Shown here: piece by piece, positions 38,967-50,995 of the stretch
Numbering within the stretch: the first letter of the stretch is position 1
How the letters are laid out: every line of letters starts with the position of its first letter
Notes under the pieces: model-generated
Seen by the model: only the letters and a program-made list of their open reading frames with translations
The model's database searches: none
Told to the model about the DNA's origin: nothing
Assembly (NCBI GenBank): GCA_028023455.1
Contig: JAQFVV010012402.1
Coordinates: 11,636,292 to 11,700,291 of the forward strand
DNA: 64,000 bases
DNA from: Epiperipatus broadwayi
Lineage: Eukaryota > Onychophora > Udeonychophora > Euonychophora > Peripatidae
Direction of reading: 5' to 3'
Made by a program: the position numbers and the translations under genes

Positions 38967-38989
38967 TACACACACACACACACACACAC
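38967..38989. repeat. (AC)n microsatellite in the first coding intron
   Basis: About 11 AC units, 30 bp inside the intron after the donor at 39019. Naive translation through it adds an artefactual VCVCVCV tail to the exon's reading frame. Confidence 0.9.
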
Positions 38990-39019
38990 CATTATATCTC
39001 TAAAGAAATTTAAACTTAC

Positions 39020-39889
39020 CTTTTTTACTTCCTTAGGTTGTGAAACATCTTGCTCATCATTAGAGTTCTTTTCATATTCTAATTTTTGCTGTTTGAGTCT
39101 TGATATTTTCTGAGTAAGCAGATGTGATTTTACTATTGGTTCTTCATTTTCATCCTCATCAGAAGATTCATTTCCATTACAAAGTTCATTTTCATTTTGA
39201 TCATCATTGTCATCCTCACAGTCTTCAAAATCATCATCATAATTGATAGGAACATTTTTTAATTCAGTTGTTTTATTATTATTATATTTGGTATTCTGAT
39301 AACTTGGAATGCCTGAGCCACTATAACGTTTTACTTGAGGTTGTTGAAGTTTTGATTTCTGATTAGTACTTAATAAAGACAAAGAACTATTTTGTTCTTT
39401 CATATTGTTACGCTCAATAGGTGCTAATGGATGGCTTCTATCTCTTCCAGCACTATGCTTTTGTAATAATTTTTGCTGAATAGGAACTTGTCCAGTGGAT
39501 TGTTTTCCTTCATTAACATCTACTTCAGACATTATTTGTTGCTTTTTTTGTCGAAAGTGGACATCAATAGGAGGCACTAAACCATCTTGGGTTCCTTGAT
39601 GTTTTTTTTCTAATGCTCTTCGTTCTTTAAAAAAGTCTCTGACTAAACCTTTGCCACTTTTTCTAATAACCTTATTAATTGTCCTTTGTTGATTATCTTC
39701 ATACAATTGGATCATTTTTTTCTCTTTTTCTTTAACTAATTTTTGCTGAAAACTTTGTTGAATTTGTTCTAGGCGAGAACTTCTTTCATTGGAGGATTTA
39801 GCATTTTGTTTTTTATTGACTTTTTTCATTACTGGAATTTTAGACTGAGAGCTGAATGTTCCATTATTTTCTATTTGGATTTGAGCCAT
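39020..39889 (-). CDS. Start-codon exon of an unrecognised charged coiled-coil protein (290 residues encoded here)
   Basis: The frame starts at ATG 39889-39887 and is open for 290 codons to a consensus donor, AAG|GTAAGT, at 39020/39019 (phase 0). Residues about 1-35 are Ser/Lys/Asn-rich. A likely coiled coil spans about 36-70 (SSRLEQIQQSFQQKLVKEKE). A basic-aromatic block, GKGLVRDFFKERR, lies at 79-91. Residues 100-210 are Gln/Asn/Ser-rich with little order. A strongly acidic tract covers about 218-250 (YDDDFEDCEDDNDD, SSDEDENEE), and a second short helix-forming stretch about 259-275 (TQKISRLKQQKLEYEK). No signal peptide, membrane segment or enzyme motif is visible. The open frame beyond the donor reads a microsatellite and should be excluded. 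The architecture is typical of cytoskeletal or centrosome/cilium scaffold proteins, but that is inference; I do not recognise the family. Confidence 0.85.
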
Positions 39890-39905
39890 TGTTATTTAAC
39901 TACCT
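39890..39905 (-). promoter_or_regulatory. 3' splice acceptor and end of the 5' UTR upstream of the start codon
   Basis: On the minus strand the pyrimidine-rich TTTTCTTTTTATTTTAG ends at 39904. It is followed by 14 bases containing an in-frame TAA and then the ATG, so the coding frame cannot extend upstream. This fixes the start codon and implies at least one non-coding first exon farther upstream (higher coordinates). Confidence 0.75.
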
Positions 39906-42900
39906 AAAATAAAAAGAAAATAAATAAACTTTAAGTTGATATATAAAGAAATGACATTTAAAGGGACCCTATTATTATTTAAAATTTGGTGTCATTCAGT
40001 ATGGTAATCACAAACTACTGCTAATCTATAAAACATATATTAGCTATTCAGAGTTTCCAAAAAAAAAATAATAATACTTTCATAAGCATATATTTGATAT
40101 ATATAAGCATATATATTTCAATATGACTGTTAGAGTGAATTTATGTATTTTTTACCAAGCTATGTTTCATATATGATGAATACACAAATTCTCTTATTTA
40201 TTGATAATACTATTGCTTAACATGGAATATTATTTAATATATTTTATCTGGCAGTTTTTTAATATAAAAATAATTTTACACAAATTATAGTTTATTTATA
40301 GCAATTAAAAATTAATGACTATGTTGTTGATATTGTGACATATATAGCTATAATCACAAAGTTGAGTAAAAGAGTAAAAAGATCACAGAAAATCAAAAAT
40401 CTTTCTAACAGTTCCTTAAAACGGAATAGTGAAGAAGAGAAATTGATAAACATTTGAATGGTTTTTCCATTGTTTTATCCAGGTATAAATAGTTAGATAT
40501 CCATTTATCAACTAACAATGTGAGATGTCTATGGTCCCTATATCTGACAGAAAATCCTATATCAAATTAGAATTTAAAAATATATTCAGATTTACTTGGT
40601 CTGGATTCAAACCCAAGTTATAGAGTATGGGGAAAAAGATGTGCTAAACACTGTATTCATAAATCCTGCAAAATTGAATAAAAAATACTTAAATATGTGC
40701 ATAAACTTACCATGTTAATATTGTAAATATTGATTAACAATTATTTATATACCCATGTTTATTTAATTTTTAGATAACTGAACAGAAATTTAACATTCAT
40801 ATTTATTAAGTCAGACATATCATAATAGCAAATATGCAAATAATTCTCCATTAAATGACAATGATGTAAGTAAAATAGAGGTATTGTTAGAAAAAATAAA
40901 TTTTAATTCCTTATAAATCCTCAATTAAGTTTTGTAATCATAAAGTGTTATAATCTCAATGGATTATTTGCAAATATGGTAGCTATTGATGCAAATAGTA
41001 CATATAAAAAAGGGAATTTATCTTATATATAAAATCCCTAAATGTTTGTCCATAATGCTGTCATATGATATTCAAGTTAAACATTTCTTTGTTAGAGGGT
41101 GTATTTTTCAAGAAAAAAAATAATTATTTGTTCTATCATTAATAAACAGTAATTTTTTTAAAGAAACATTTTATGCCAAAGAAGCAATTCCCTCCTTATA
41201 TTTAAGACACTTAATTTAATTACAAACCCAAAGCAATTAATTCCGCAAAGCAAAAAAAAATTGTTAAAGCAACCAATTAAAAAAAAATATTACAAAAATG
41301 ATGGCCTTTCCATAGGAAGGGTGCATTTCTGGATTCTAAAAAAATATGGTATTTTATAAAAGATATATGTAATAAAAGTTTTTGAAGGAAAAAAAAACAA
41401 AAAAATCGGTACATACTTTTAACTACAGTACAGAACTAAATAAATTGAAAACAAAATGTGATTTCAGTACATAAATTCATGTTGAAATGTAATATTTAGT
41501 GAAGGAAAAAATAATAGATGGTATCATGTTTAAATTTAGTTGAAGTCGTGTAGTTTGATATTGCATAGTTTACATCCCCTCAGTAATACTATGTATGATT
41601 GATATTTATTAAAGCAACATATTAAAGAAAACTATTGCAAAAACAATGGCCTTTCCATAAAGCAGGTACATATGCTTGGCATTAAATAAAATTAAGTCAT
41701 TGGAGGATTTAATTAATCAAGTTGGTCAAATTTCTAAGAACCATTCTTTATATTGTGGGATGTTATTATTACCATATGATGATTCATAATAGAAAAATCT
41801 GAGTTCACTTGCTAATTAACATACATGAATCAGTATGATGAGTTCACTAATTTTCATTTCTGGGTTTAAAACTGAGAATCACCATGGTCTCTAAAAAAAC
41901 TGATAATTTTTTATATTTATAATGGATTTTCAGGGGAGAAAGGTATGTGTACATCTATATGAAAAGACTTTTATATATTTACCCTTTTGGTAACACACAG
42001 AGGCTATAAAATTATAAGCCAAGGCAATAGTTGATTATCAAAGGAAAAGAATTTGACTTAGACTAGCATCTGCCAATGACTTTTTAATAATTGTATAATA
42101 ATATGAAAGGCTGAAACCTTTGACAGATGTGTCTTAAAAATGCTTAAATGACAGTCAATCAGATAATAATAATGACTGCACAAGGAACTCTTCAATACAA
42201 AACACAAGTCAGAGATTTTAGAGAAAAAGATGGAACCCCACCCTCTTCTCTACTTAAATTTATATTATATATCATTTGCATGTAGGGGGAGGCACAGTTA
42301 AGAATTGATTGATTTGAAAGCATAAATAAATGCAATTGATTTCTTATGAGTTTTCAAACAAATTTTTTCCAGATTTAATAGTATAAAGCCATCTGAATAT
42401 AATCTTTCCTAGATAATAAATGGAGTCTCATTAACAAGTTCAGGACAATCAACACTTGCTGCATTCATCTACTTTATAAATGAAAGTTAACAACCAATGA
42501 TATAAATAAATATAGACAAACTATGAAACGTGGGATAATTGAAGGACTTAATAAAGTCACTAGTTAATTAAATATCTCCTGGTTGTAACTCTATATGTTC
42601 CTTTATGGTACTTTGTTAATAATTAATAAACTACATTGGAAAAAAAAATACATATGCTAAATAAATAAATAATGTAATGTGGAAGAACAACAATATATCA
42701 AACTAATAAAATTGTTAAGTTTATTCATTATGAATATACCAAATAAAGATAATTCAAATTCATTTGCAACAAGTACTTCTTCTGATAAGTAGAGGACTTT
42801 AATATAGATATATAGAATTCATTTAGGTGATTTTAAATCTTAAAATTTAAAAATATCTAATAAAAGATCAAAATGGGAAAAAGTAAATATAGAGATGGAA

Positions 42901-42946
42901 ATCCAGAGAATACAGACTATGGAATATGAAAAAAACAACTATATAT
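39906..42946. other. AT-rich interval, probable first intron, with a SINE-like head and a direct repeat
   Basis: TTAAAGCAACCAATT ... GATGGCCTTTCCATA at about 41265-41316 recurs as TTAAAGCAACATATT ... AATGGCCTTTCCATA at about 41610-41659, a diverged direct repeat about 345 bp apart. No other gene or repeat boundary is seen apart from the SINE-like segment at 40598. Confidence 0.45.
40598..40685 (-). mobile_element. Possible tRNA-derived SINE head
   Basis: The minus strand reads GTGTTTAGCACATCTTTTTC, then CTTGGGTTTGAATCCAGACC. The second part contains a near-consensus B box, GGTTTGAATCC, at tRNA-like spacing from an A-box-like TTAGCACATC. There is no second copy in the window, so this is tentative. 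Confidence 0.4.
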
Positions 42947-43056
42947 TGTAACCGGACCCGTACAACCCTTTTATTACTTCAGTTATAACAATTTCCTGAT
43001 GAGCATGTTGCAGGAAGGAACTATCGATTGGCATTCCCTAATGCAGATGTTAACAC
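42947..43056 (-). mobile_element. LTR-like terminus adjacent to a G-rich polypurine tract
   Basis: On the minus strand a run of nine G followed by TG leads into TGTTAACATCTGCATTAGG. The segment ends GGTCCGGTTACA about 109 bp later. A polypurine tract followed by TG...CA boundaries is what the 3' LTR junction of an LTR retrotransposon looks like. No matching second LTR or pol gene was found, and 109 bp is short for an LTR. A second locus at 56007-56640 shows the same arrangement (TGTAAC end, G-run before the TG start). The call is structural only. Confidence 0.3.
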
Positions 43057-43549
43057 CCCCCCCCACAACAATATTTCCTGCTCATCAGAGGATGTAGCAC
43101 CATAGAGACTGGAAGCATCTAGACATTTCTATGTTTGGTTTTCCAAACAGCGCCACTAGAGTTCCATCTCACTACAACCTGACTTACCTAGATCTAGTTA
43201 TGCCAGACGTAGCTCAGGAGGCATGAGACTCTTATGAACAAGTGCACTGAATGATGAGTGATGCAATAAAAACAAAATAGAATTGAACAACTAGATAACT
43301 AAGATTAATTTTAAGTAACAATAATTTTATTTAATAACAGGTTTAAATAAATGTCCATCAAACAAAGTATTTCATTGACAGTCCATTGTGTTCATTTGGT
43401 CTACTTCCAATAACATTTTAGATGGCTTAGAAAATGTAATCTGTTGAGAGTATAATAAAGTCCTTCTCTCAACAGTTCTTTAACAGTTTACATCTTTAAT
43501 AATTTAATTAGTTCACAGAGAGGAGTGTGATATATTAAGACGACAGAGA
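43057..43549. other. Less AT-rich spacer next to the LTR-like terminus
   Basis: The GC-richer part (about 43070-43250) has no recognisable coding content. It could be an untranslated internal segment of the putative LTR element. Confidence 0.3.
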
Positions 43550-44100
43550 GAATAATGAAGACAACTAATAGCACTTAATTCAATTCAGAGTTCCACTTAA
43601 CTGTGATTTGTATTATTTTAGGTAGTAGTCACATGTAATGTGGTTTAAATTATTCATGTATGAATACATCCTTTACAGACATAATAATGAATATAACTAA
43701 TAGCACAGTATTTAATTCAGAGTTCCACTTAATTTTGATTTATAGTATTTTAGATAGTAGTCACATGTAATGTGGTTTAATTATTCTTGTATGTAGATAT
43801 CCTTTACAAATATAATAATGAATATAACTAATAGCATTGTATTTAATTCAGAGTTCCACTTAATTTTGATTTATAGTATTTTAGATAGTAGTCACATGTA
43901 ATGTGGTTTAATTATTCTTGTATGTAGATATCCTTTAGAGATATAATAATGAATATAACTAATAGCATTGTATTTAATTCAGAGTTCCACTTAATTTGGA
44001 TTTATAGTATTTTAGATAGTAGTCACATGTAATATGGTTTAATTATTCTTGTATGTAGATATCCTTTACAGATATAATAATGAATATAACTGCTTGCATT
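43550..44100. repeat. Tandem satellite-like array, period 131-132 bp, four units
   Basis: AGAGTTCCACTTAA occurs at about 43587, 43719, 43850 and 43981. Each is followed by TAGTCACATGTAATGTGGTT (one unit has ATATGG) and a TATCCTTTACA-like segment. Units 2-4 are nearly identical and unit 1 is more diverged. A fifth partial unit fades out at about 44100. Confidence 0.93.
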
Positions 44101-44883
44101 TTATTTATTAGCCAGTTAGAGTTATATGTAATAGCTCCGTATTTCTGACTCTTCTAGGTATACTTATTTGTATATTAGTAATATAAATCGTACAAGTAAT
44201 CGTGTTTAGTTTTTTTTAATTCAAATATATCTGCAGATGAGAAGTCAATCCTTATTAAAAATGCCTTTTGATTATAGATATTTTTTTTTATATTTATCAT
44301 TAATGAAATGTATTTTCACATAATTCATTATAAGAAAGATATTAGTTTTTTTTTTATTATTTCTATAATCATGTATAAATATTGAATAAAATACCCTTTG
44401 ATTATTGACATTTATGTGATCTAGCATTTACAATTTATTATCAACAAAACGTATTTTTACGCAGCTATTTTTATTAATAATAATTTTTTATTTATTTATA
44501 ATAAAGATGTTTTGTTTGTCTTTTAAAAACACTTATAATTTTAATTTCATTTATAATAAACGTATTTTCATATAGCTACATTTATTCATAATTTTAGTTT
44601 AAGAAAGACGTTTTGTCTTGTTTTATAAACACATAAATATTGAATATCTTGTAAAATCATTACCTTCATTTTTATCCAGTTATTTCCTTCATATCCATGA
44701 TGTGACTACATTAAAAAGGGGGCATTGATTTCAGTTAAATGGCATAATTTACTTTGTATGATGTTTATCCAGGGAAATCTTGGAGAAACATGACTTGAGA
44801 TGAAGAGATGAAGTTGTTGGTTTAGCCTTCCATTGTTATAAATTTCCTTAATAATGTTTTCCTTTTTCATTATTAACAGTGGT

Positions 44884-45150
44884 TCTTTAACTGCTCTTAA
44901 TATCTTTTTAAAATTAAAATCCTTTTTTCAAAAGTCTTCTTTAACATCTACTTGAAAAATATCTCTTTGAAAACAAATAACTCTTTGAAAAACTTTTTTA
45001 GAATCTCTTAAAAATCTCTTTAACTGCTCTTAATATCTTTTTAAAATTAAAATCTTTTTTTCAAAAGTCTTCTTTAACATCTACTTGAAAAATATCTCTT
45101 TGAAAAACTTTTTTAGAATCTCTTAAAAATCTCTTTGAAAAAACTTTTTA
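44884..45150. repeat. Two-unit tandem duplication, about 133 bp
   Basis: CTTTAACTGCTCTTAATATC at 44885 recurs at 45018, each followed by TCAAAAGTCTTCTTTAACAT and a CTCTTTGAAAAACTTTTTTA segment. The second unit lacks about 20 bp. Smaller CTCTTTGAAAA sub-repeats continue to about 45150. Confidence 0.88.
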
Positions 45151-46368
45151 AAAATCTCCTCTGAACTTGCAACTCGACTATATATATTCTGATTCTTGGA
45201 TTGATTAAGCAGCCTATCCCACTGTACCTGATTTGCATACCGCTCTCATTTAAACCCGAGTGCTTTTTTCTTCTTAACAATTGGACCATCCTTTTCATGG
45301 CAAAGATAAGAAATCATAAGGATTAAGCTATGTTTTCCAATTTAATAAGACTGCCTCAAGCTGTTATCATACTTTATTCAAAAACATCATTCCAAAAATT
45401 AAAAATGTAATCTTTTTAATAAATGCCAGCTTTTATTTACATCACAATTTAAAACTATAAAATCAATAATGATTTTCTTTTAACTATAAACTTTTTGCTT
45501 TATTTATTTTTTAATTTGATCAAATCATACTAGTCTTTTTTAAATGGGGGGGGTGTCTTTTGAATATATATACACGTGGAACAGTATATCTGTTTCAATA
45601 TTATGAATTAGTTTTGGTTTTTATTTAGAATAATCTCAAGATAAAATGAATATAGAAGTATCAAAATAAATGCATAGCAAAATTAGACAGATTATATTTT
45701 GATTAAGTGAAAATAAATATTTCAAGACAGTAATGTATTTATTAGTTTCAACATAGGAAATAATAACTGATTATTGAGAAGTAAGGCAATATTAATACTT
45801 GACTTTCCTAATTTTCAGAAATACACCATTAATTTTAAGCTTGATCCTACAAATTATGATAAAATACTTGAATAGCATCTATAAGAATAAGAAGATAACA
45901 ATTATTATTGTACTAAAAACCACATTAGCAAAAACATAAAATTCTACTAAGACAAGGCTATATTTGCTGAAATAAAAAAAAAATAAAAAAAAATAATTAA
46001 AGATAATAAATTAAAAAAAAACTGATTATTCGAAATTTGTCAAATAATATGACATTATAAACTGATTAATAAAGAAATATATAACTGCAAAATGGTAAGA
46101 GAAGTATAGAAGATGATAAAAAATGTCTAAAATTTATAAGGATATTAAAAAAAAAAAAGGATAAAATTATTAAAAACTGGGATGATATCAAAAAATATGG
46201 TGAATGGTAATAAAGAACCTATACAATAATATCATCATTAAAGTAACCACATATTTTAAACAAAGAAATGAAAACATGCAATTGAATCTATGAAGAATAA
46301 AAAGCTTTAGGGAATAATCTAATCGTTATAAATATTTTAAAAGATTCAAGTTATTTATTTTTTCTCAT
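45151..46368. other. AT-rich interval, no supported gene
   Basis: A slightly less AT-rich stretch at about 45150-45300 contains TATATATA and a 61-codon minus-strand frame without recognisable motifs. It might be the promoter side of an LTR-like element on the minus strand, but nothing confirms this. The remainder is A-rich. Confidence 0.35.
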
Positions 46369-46458
46369 GTGTCATAGCATCAGCCGGGAAGTGAACCCGC
46401 TAACCCAGGACAACTGCTTGTAAAGCAGCTGTCGCTGACCTCTCGACCACCAATGCTT
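46369..46458 (-). mobile_element. tRNA-derived SINE, second copy
   Basis: The minus strand reads AGCATTGGTGGTCGAGAGGT and then CTGCTTTACAAGCAGTTGTC. A B box GGTTCACTTCC follows (46387-46397), and the element ends CGGCTGATGCTATGACAC before an A-rich stretch. It matches the copy at 14212 in all parts, including the last 14 bases before the tail. AGCAT and ATGCT at the ends pair as an acceptor-like stem, and GCTGC/GCAGT pair around a 7-base loop with TAC at the anticodon position, so the ancestor could be a Val-type tRNA. The 3' tail and the opposite-strand copy favour a SINE. Confidence 0.75.
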
Positions 46459-49380
46459 GAGTAAATAGTTATTGATCATAAAAAACATATATCAAATATC
46501 TAAATGATAATTATATACTAGATGATTAAAATACTGCAATATACTGATATTTAATAAAGATTTAAATAAATATTTAAACTATTGATCTATCAATTCGATT
46601 AAAATATTTCATAAAACTATTACAAATCTAGAGTATAAGTGGTTAGTTTATGAAGTCTTGTAGGTTACAAAAAAATATTTGATTCTATAATAGAATTAAT
46701 AGATCTATAATTACTATTATATTTTTTTAAACTTTTAATTCTAGTGATCTGGGATATCCTTATTATTATTTGTTATATAGCTTTGGGGCATCAAGACACA
46801 TCCAAAATATTTAGGAAAATGCAACAATCATAATTAGACTGCACAGTCTAAAATAAGTAAGAGTATATAATAGTGATTTCATCTCTCCAAAACTTTTTAT
46901 AGGAGATTTATGAAAAATAAATAAGATTATTTTATTTGATTAGTTAATAAAATCATTGTTTTTGTAAATAAAACGATCAACTACAATTAAATATAAATTA
47001 TAAAACAGACTAAAGTAATTTACAATGGCTTTTGGAAAAAATAAAAAGAAGAAGAATTAATAAAAAATAAATTTGAAGAAGTTAACAGATATAACTCGAA
47101 TTTGTATAACTGGCTTTAAAAAAAAATAAAGAGAAAATAAAAATTGATAGTAATGAACATGAAGAAGTTGATAATTATAAATAATCTGTCTATTAATATA
47201 TACAAAATTATAGTAAATTAAATTAATAATAAAATTAAATTTGGATGAAATAGTTTTAAGAAAAATAATTTACTACTAACAGAAAATAATTATATATAAA
47301 TGGAAAAAAAAAGAGTTTAACTAGGGCTTATTTATGAGTGAGAAATGTTAATACTTAATAAAGGTATTGCAGTTTACACCCCAAAATAGAGAAATGACTG
47401 TTCTGGTCAACAAGAAAAACCAAAAATCAAATTAATAAATGAAAATATAAACAGATATCTTGAAATCATTTTAAAAGAATTAAGAGGCCAAAATGAAAGT
47501 ATAGTTTGGAAATGTTGTTAGAAGAAATGACAATAGATAAATGATTATTATCCTAAATTAGCTTCTGAAAAATTGGATGAGATCTAGAAAAATTCATAGA
47601 ATGTGAATGTATAAGAAAGTTTACAGCAATGTTGTGGAAAAGATATTGATTCAGAAAAAGCGATTGATATAATTGAAATTAATAATCAAATGAATCTACC
47701 AAAGCTCAAAAAGAATTTAAATGCCAAAATAGATAGATTCTAAATCTCAACAATTCTTTATAAAAAAATACTATAATGAAAAATTTATCAGAAACTAAAT
47801 TTTAAAGTATCAAAAATAAATACTTGAACTCTTTAAGTGTTCTTCATTAATATATATTTTTTTTAAATTATGCAAATGTTATGGCAATATATATTTTTAT
47901 ATTTGAAATTGAATAATAATAAAATGCAATAAAATAAAGTAAAGCAATATTCTATTACTGTATTAATTACTAACATAAAGAAAAAGTACCGATTAAACAT
48001 AACATTTCATTTAAATTATATGCAAAAATAATTTGGTTTGCTCATACAAAGTTCTACACAATATTTGCTCCACTGATTTCCTCCATGTAAAAATACTATC
48101 TTGTAATATTCATTGCTAATTCGTTGTTCCATCAAATTCTCAATACTGAGTTAAAATAATTGAAATTCAAACAAAACCTTTATTATTCATAATTTGCTTA
48201 ATCAAAAGTTTATCCTTCTGAACCTTATTTATAAACAGACTGATTACTATTCATGGATCATCATAAATCCATTACCATCATAAGTGATTTGACTTTGGTG
48301 CCAATAAAAATATTTGTTCTCTGTAATTTAATATTTATTCTTTTTTTTTTTTTTTTGAGTATGTTTCTTGTAAATTAGAATTCAGGTTGACCCTAAAACA
48401 GTCACATAAAGTGAAGAGTAGAAAATAACTTTAAAATTAATTATACAAAAGTAATATTTGTAATTATCTTTTGATTTCTTGGCTCATTCTTCAGCAATAA
48501 AAGTTTTGGGAATGAAAAGGAATGGCTCACAGAAGATTTAGAGATCTAAGAATGTATCCAAAAAATATTACCAGAATTGTTCAGATTATGATAGGATTGT
48601 ATTTGGATGTGTAAGATTGTAAAAAATTTGAAAGTAGTTGATAATTTTAAAATGTGGTTTTAGTTGAGACTTTTAAGGATTTATTAAATGTTTGTTCAAT
48701 TTTTAAAATAGATATACCAATAAATTATAAACATAATATTTTGTACATCAGCAAAACATTTAATTTCTATATTTAGTTTTAGAATATACACTTTTAGCTT
48801 AAAAGTACAAAAAATAGGAAATTTAAAACTTAAAATAATATGGCAGATAAAATGGAATGTTACCCTACTCCGTAAACATTAATAAAGTATTCAATAAAAA
48901 TTATATGTAAATTCCTCATTAATTAATGGATCAATTGATTCTTAATTGAATGTCAGTTTAAATCAATAAAAATAATATTAAATAAATTGTATCTTTACAA
49001 TAAAATTACCATTACCATAAATTATATTCTATGATCCTTATTCAGAATTACCATATAAAAATTCTGATATTGTTATGACTTGAGATAAATGATTGAGGTT
49101 AACTAGAATGGTGTTTATATTGGTTTTGTTCAAACCCTTAAGCACATATTTTATAATCTATTAATTATTCACATTAGCATGTATTGTGCATAGATATTAA
49201 TTTTAAAAATCACAAATTAAAACAAAGACTTTTATATATCACTCTTAATAAACAGGCAATTAAACACAATATACATTTAAAGAATAAAACAAAATTCATA
49301 TTTATTACATAAATAATAATTTAAAACTATTAAAATTGCACTGATTAAATAGGTTTTCAATATGAGCAGAATGTTATTCT
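46459..49380. other. A-rich interval with possible remnants of unidentified coding sequence
   Basis: Between about 47030 and 47770 the plus strand is purine-rich and translates into lysine/asparagine-rich fragments interrupted by stops, for example LINENINRYLEIILKELRGQ and KAIDIIEINNQMNLPKLKK. This resembles an old, decayed transposon frame, but no family motif is visible. The rest is featureless. Confidence 0.3.
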
Positions 49381-49384
49381 ATAT

Positions 49385-49720
49385 TTCATTGAAATCAGAT
49401 CTAAGAGAGAGACTTGTTAAATGTCTTATATGGGATGCAGCTTTGAAAGAAATAGAAATGTGGACAATTTAGAAAAAATTGGGTGAAAAGATTAATGTTT
49501 AGAGATGTGATTCAAAATAAAAAGTTAAAAACAATGTTACAAAGTGCATATCTTAAGCTGGTATAGATTCAGACCACAATTTTCTAGTGATTATCTTTTT
49601 AAAACAATAAAAAGTGAAAAGTTTATTTATTGAGAAAATATAAAATGTATGCTAGAAAGTATAATAGATGTTATTAACAAAGGAAGAGAGAAAAAGTTAA
49701 CTGATCTTTGGAAACGTAGA
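49385..49720 (+). mobile_element. Short rearranged RTE-like fragment
   Basis: SDLRERLVKCLIWDAALKEI at about 49399-49460 resembles the C-terminal LRERLVKCYIWSVALYG-type region of RTE-like elements. It is followed at about 49560 by AGIDSDHNFLVI, which corresponds to the endonuclease box SDHNLVI that normally lies at the other end of the element. The two pieces are in the wrong order, so this is either a rearranged copy or two fragments. Not functional. Confidence 0.55.
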
Positions 49721-50819
49721 TTTTTAAGAAATATGATAATAAAAACTTGGGTATGTTAATATAGTTTAATGAATGGAACTTCCTTTTGGCAGATGAGTAA
49801 TGATTTTGATGAATATATTTGATTTAAAAAATTTCCAATAAATTTATAATAACTACATGAAAACAAGATTATAATTTTTTCATATTTTGCTTCAGTTTAT
49901 TCATTGAATTAACTAACATTAAATTTTTTCTGATTACTGTTTAATATTTAAACATATTTACTGAAGCAATTTTTCTTTTTTGTATTAAGTTTGAAATAAA
50001 TGAAAAAATTAAGATTTTTCAGATATTTAAATATAGTTCAATGAATACTTCCAAGTCTAATTGCTGTCTATTGTTATTCATTCTATCAGAAATAAGCTAT
50101 CTCAAGGATTTTTTTTTTATTCATGTGTAAGTCTATTTTCCATCACTTATTTTGGCAGGCAATTTAAAAGAAAATTATTATTTATATTCTTTTCCTATTA
50201 ATTGATTTGGAACTAATAGAATAAACTGTGCTGTTCATAATTAAACTTCTAAGTAAAAATTTAATTCAATGAAAATAATAGAATAAATTATTAGATATTT
50301 ACTTTGACAGAATACTAATATTTTTTTTACATGTGATATATTATCATTTTAATACCATTAGTTAATTTAACATACTTATCATGCTTTTAATTATGTTCAC
50401 AAAATTACATTCACTTTTTGCAGCAAATTTTTTTTACTAAGAAACATAACAAGGAATAATATGAATACATAATTTACCAAAAGCTCCAGATATTTAATAG
50501 ACAAAAAAAAAAAGCTCCGCAACCACTGAGCCAATATTGCTATTTAAATATATATTACACGCTATATATTATGTCCTTACAATTACAATATTAATCAAAT
50601 GTCTCGTATAAGTCGGATAAAATCACTTACAAAAGAAAAAACAAACATTTCATTAATTAACTTTATGAATTTAATTATAAGGCAGTAAAAATATATAACT
50701 TGACAGCAATTAATTTACAGACATTTGGCTTGATAATGTACACCAATGATTTGTTAAAGCTTTTCTTAGAGAATGTATCAAACAAAGAAAATAGCATAAA
50801 CTAAAAAAAAAAAACTCAC
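49721..50819. other. AT-rich interval, probable first intron
   Basis: I see no feature other than homopolymers and the donor signal at 50814-50819. Confidence 0.4.
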
Positions 50820-50995
50820 CAAAAAAAATATTACGAAGTCACAACCACGGCATATTACAAATGTAATAATCTAATTTTTTTAGGAATTTCATAAAACAGT
50901 ATTTTGTTTATTTGCTAACAAGTAAAATTAACTACGTTTCAAGCAGAACAGTCACACAGCGATATAAATAAATCACGTGACTCTGTTTATAGAGG
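50820..50995 (-). other. Candidate non-coding first exon of the 39 kb gene
   Basis: On the minus strand a G|GTGAGT donor lies at 50820/50819. Upstream sequence is less AT-rich and has several CpGs. The stretch contains only a short upstream frame (ATGCCGTGGTTGTGA). Splicing this donor to the acceptor at 39904 would remove an intron of about 10.9 kb and place the start codon 14 bases into exon 2. The transcription start is guessed near the TATA-like sequence at about 50983-50995. This is inference from splice signals, orientation and composition. Confidence 0.35.

Noticed and set aside
38924-39018. C-terminal extension of the 39 kb frame with a VCVCVCV tail
   Set aside because: It lies beyond a consensus GTAAGT donor and reads through an (AC)n microsatellite; treated as intron.
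43540-44100. CRISPR-like array
   Set aside because: Units are contiguous 131-bp tandem repeats without spacers, in a eukaryotic context.
45113-45298. 61-codon minus-strand frame near a TATATATA tract as an LTR leader peptide
   Set aside because: No matching LTR partner or motif; composition uninformative.
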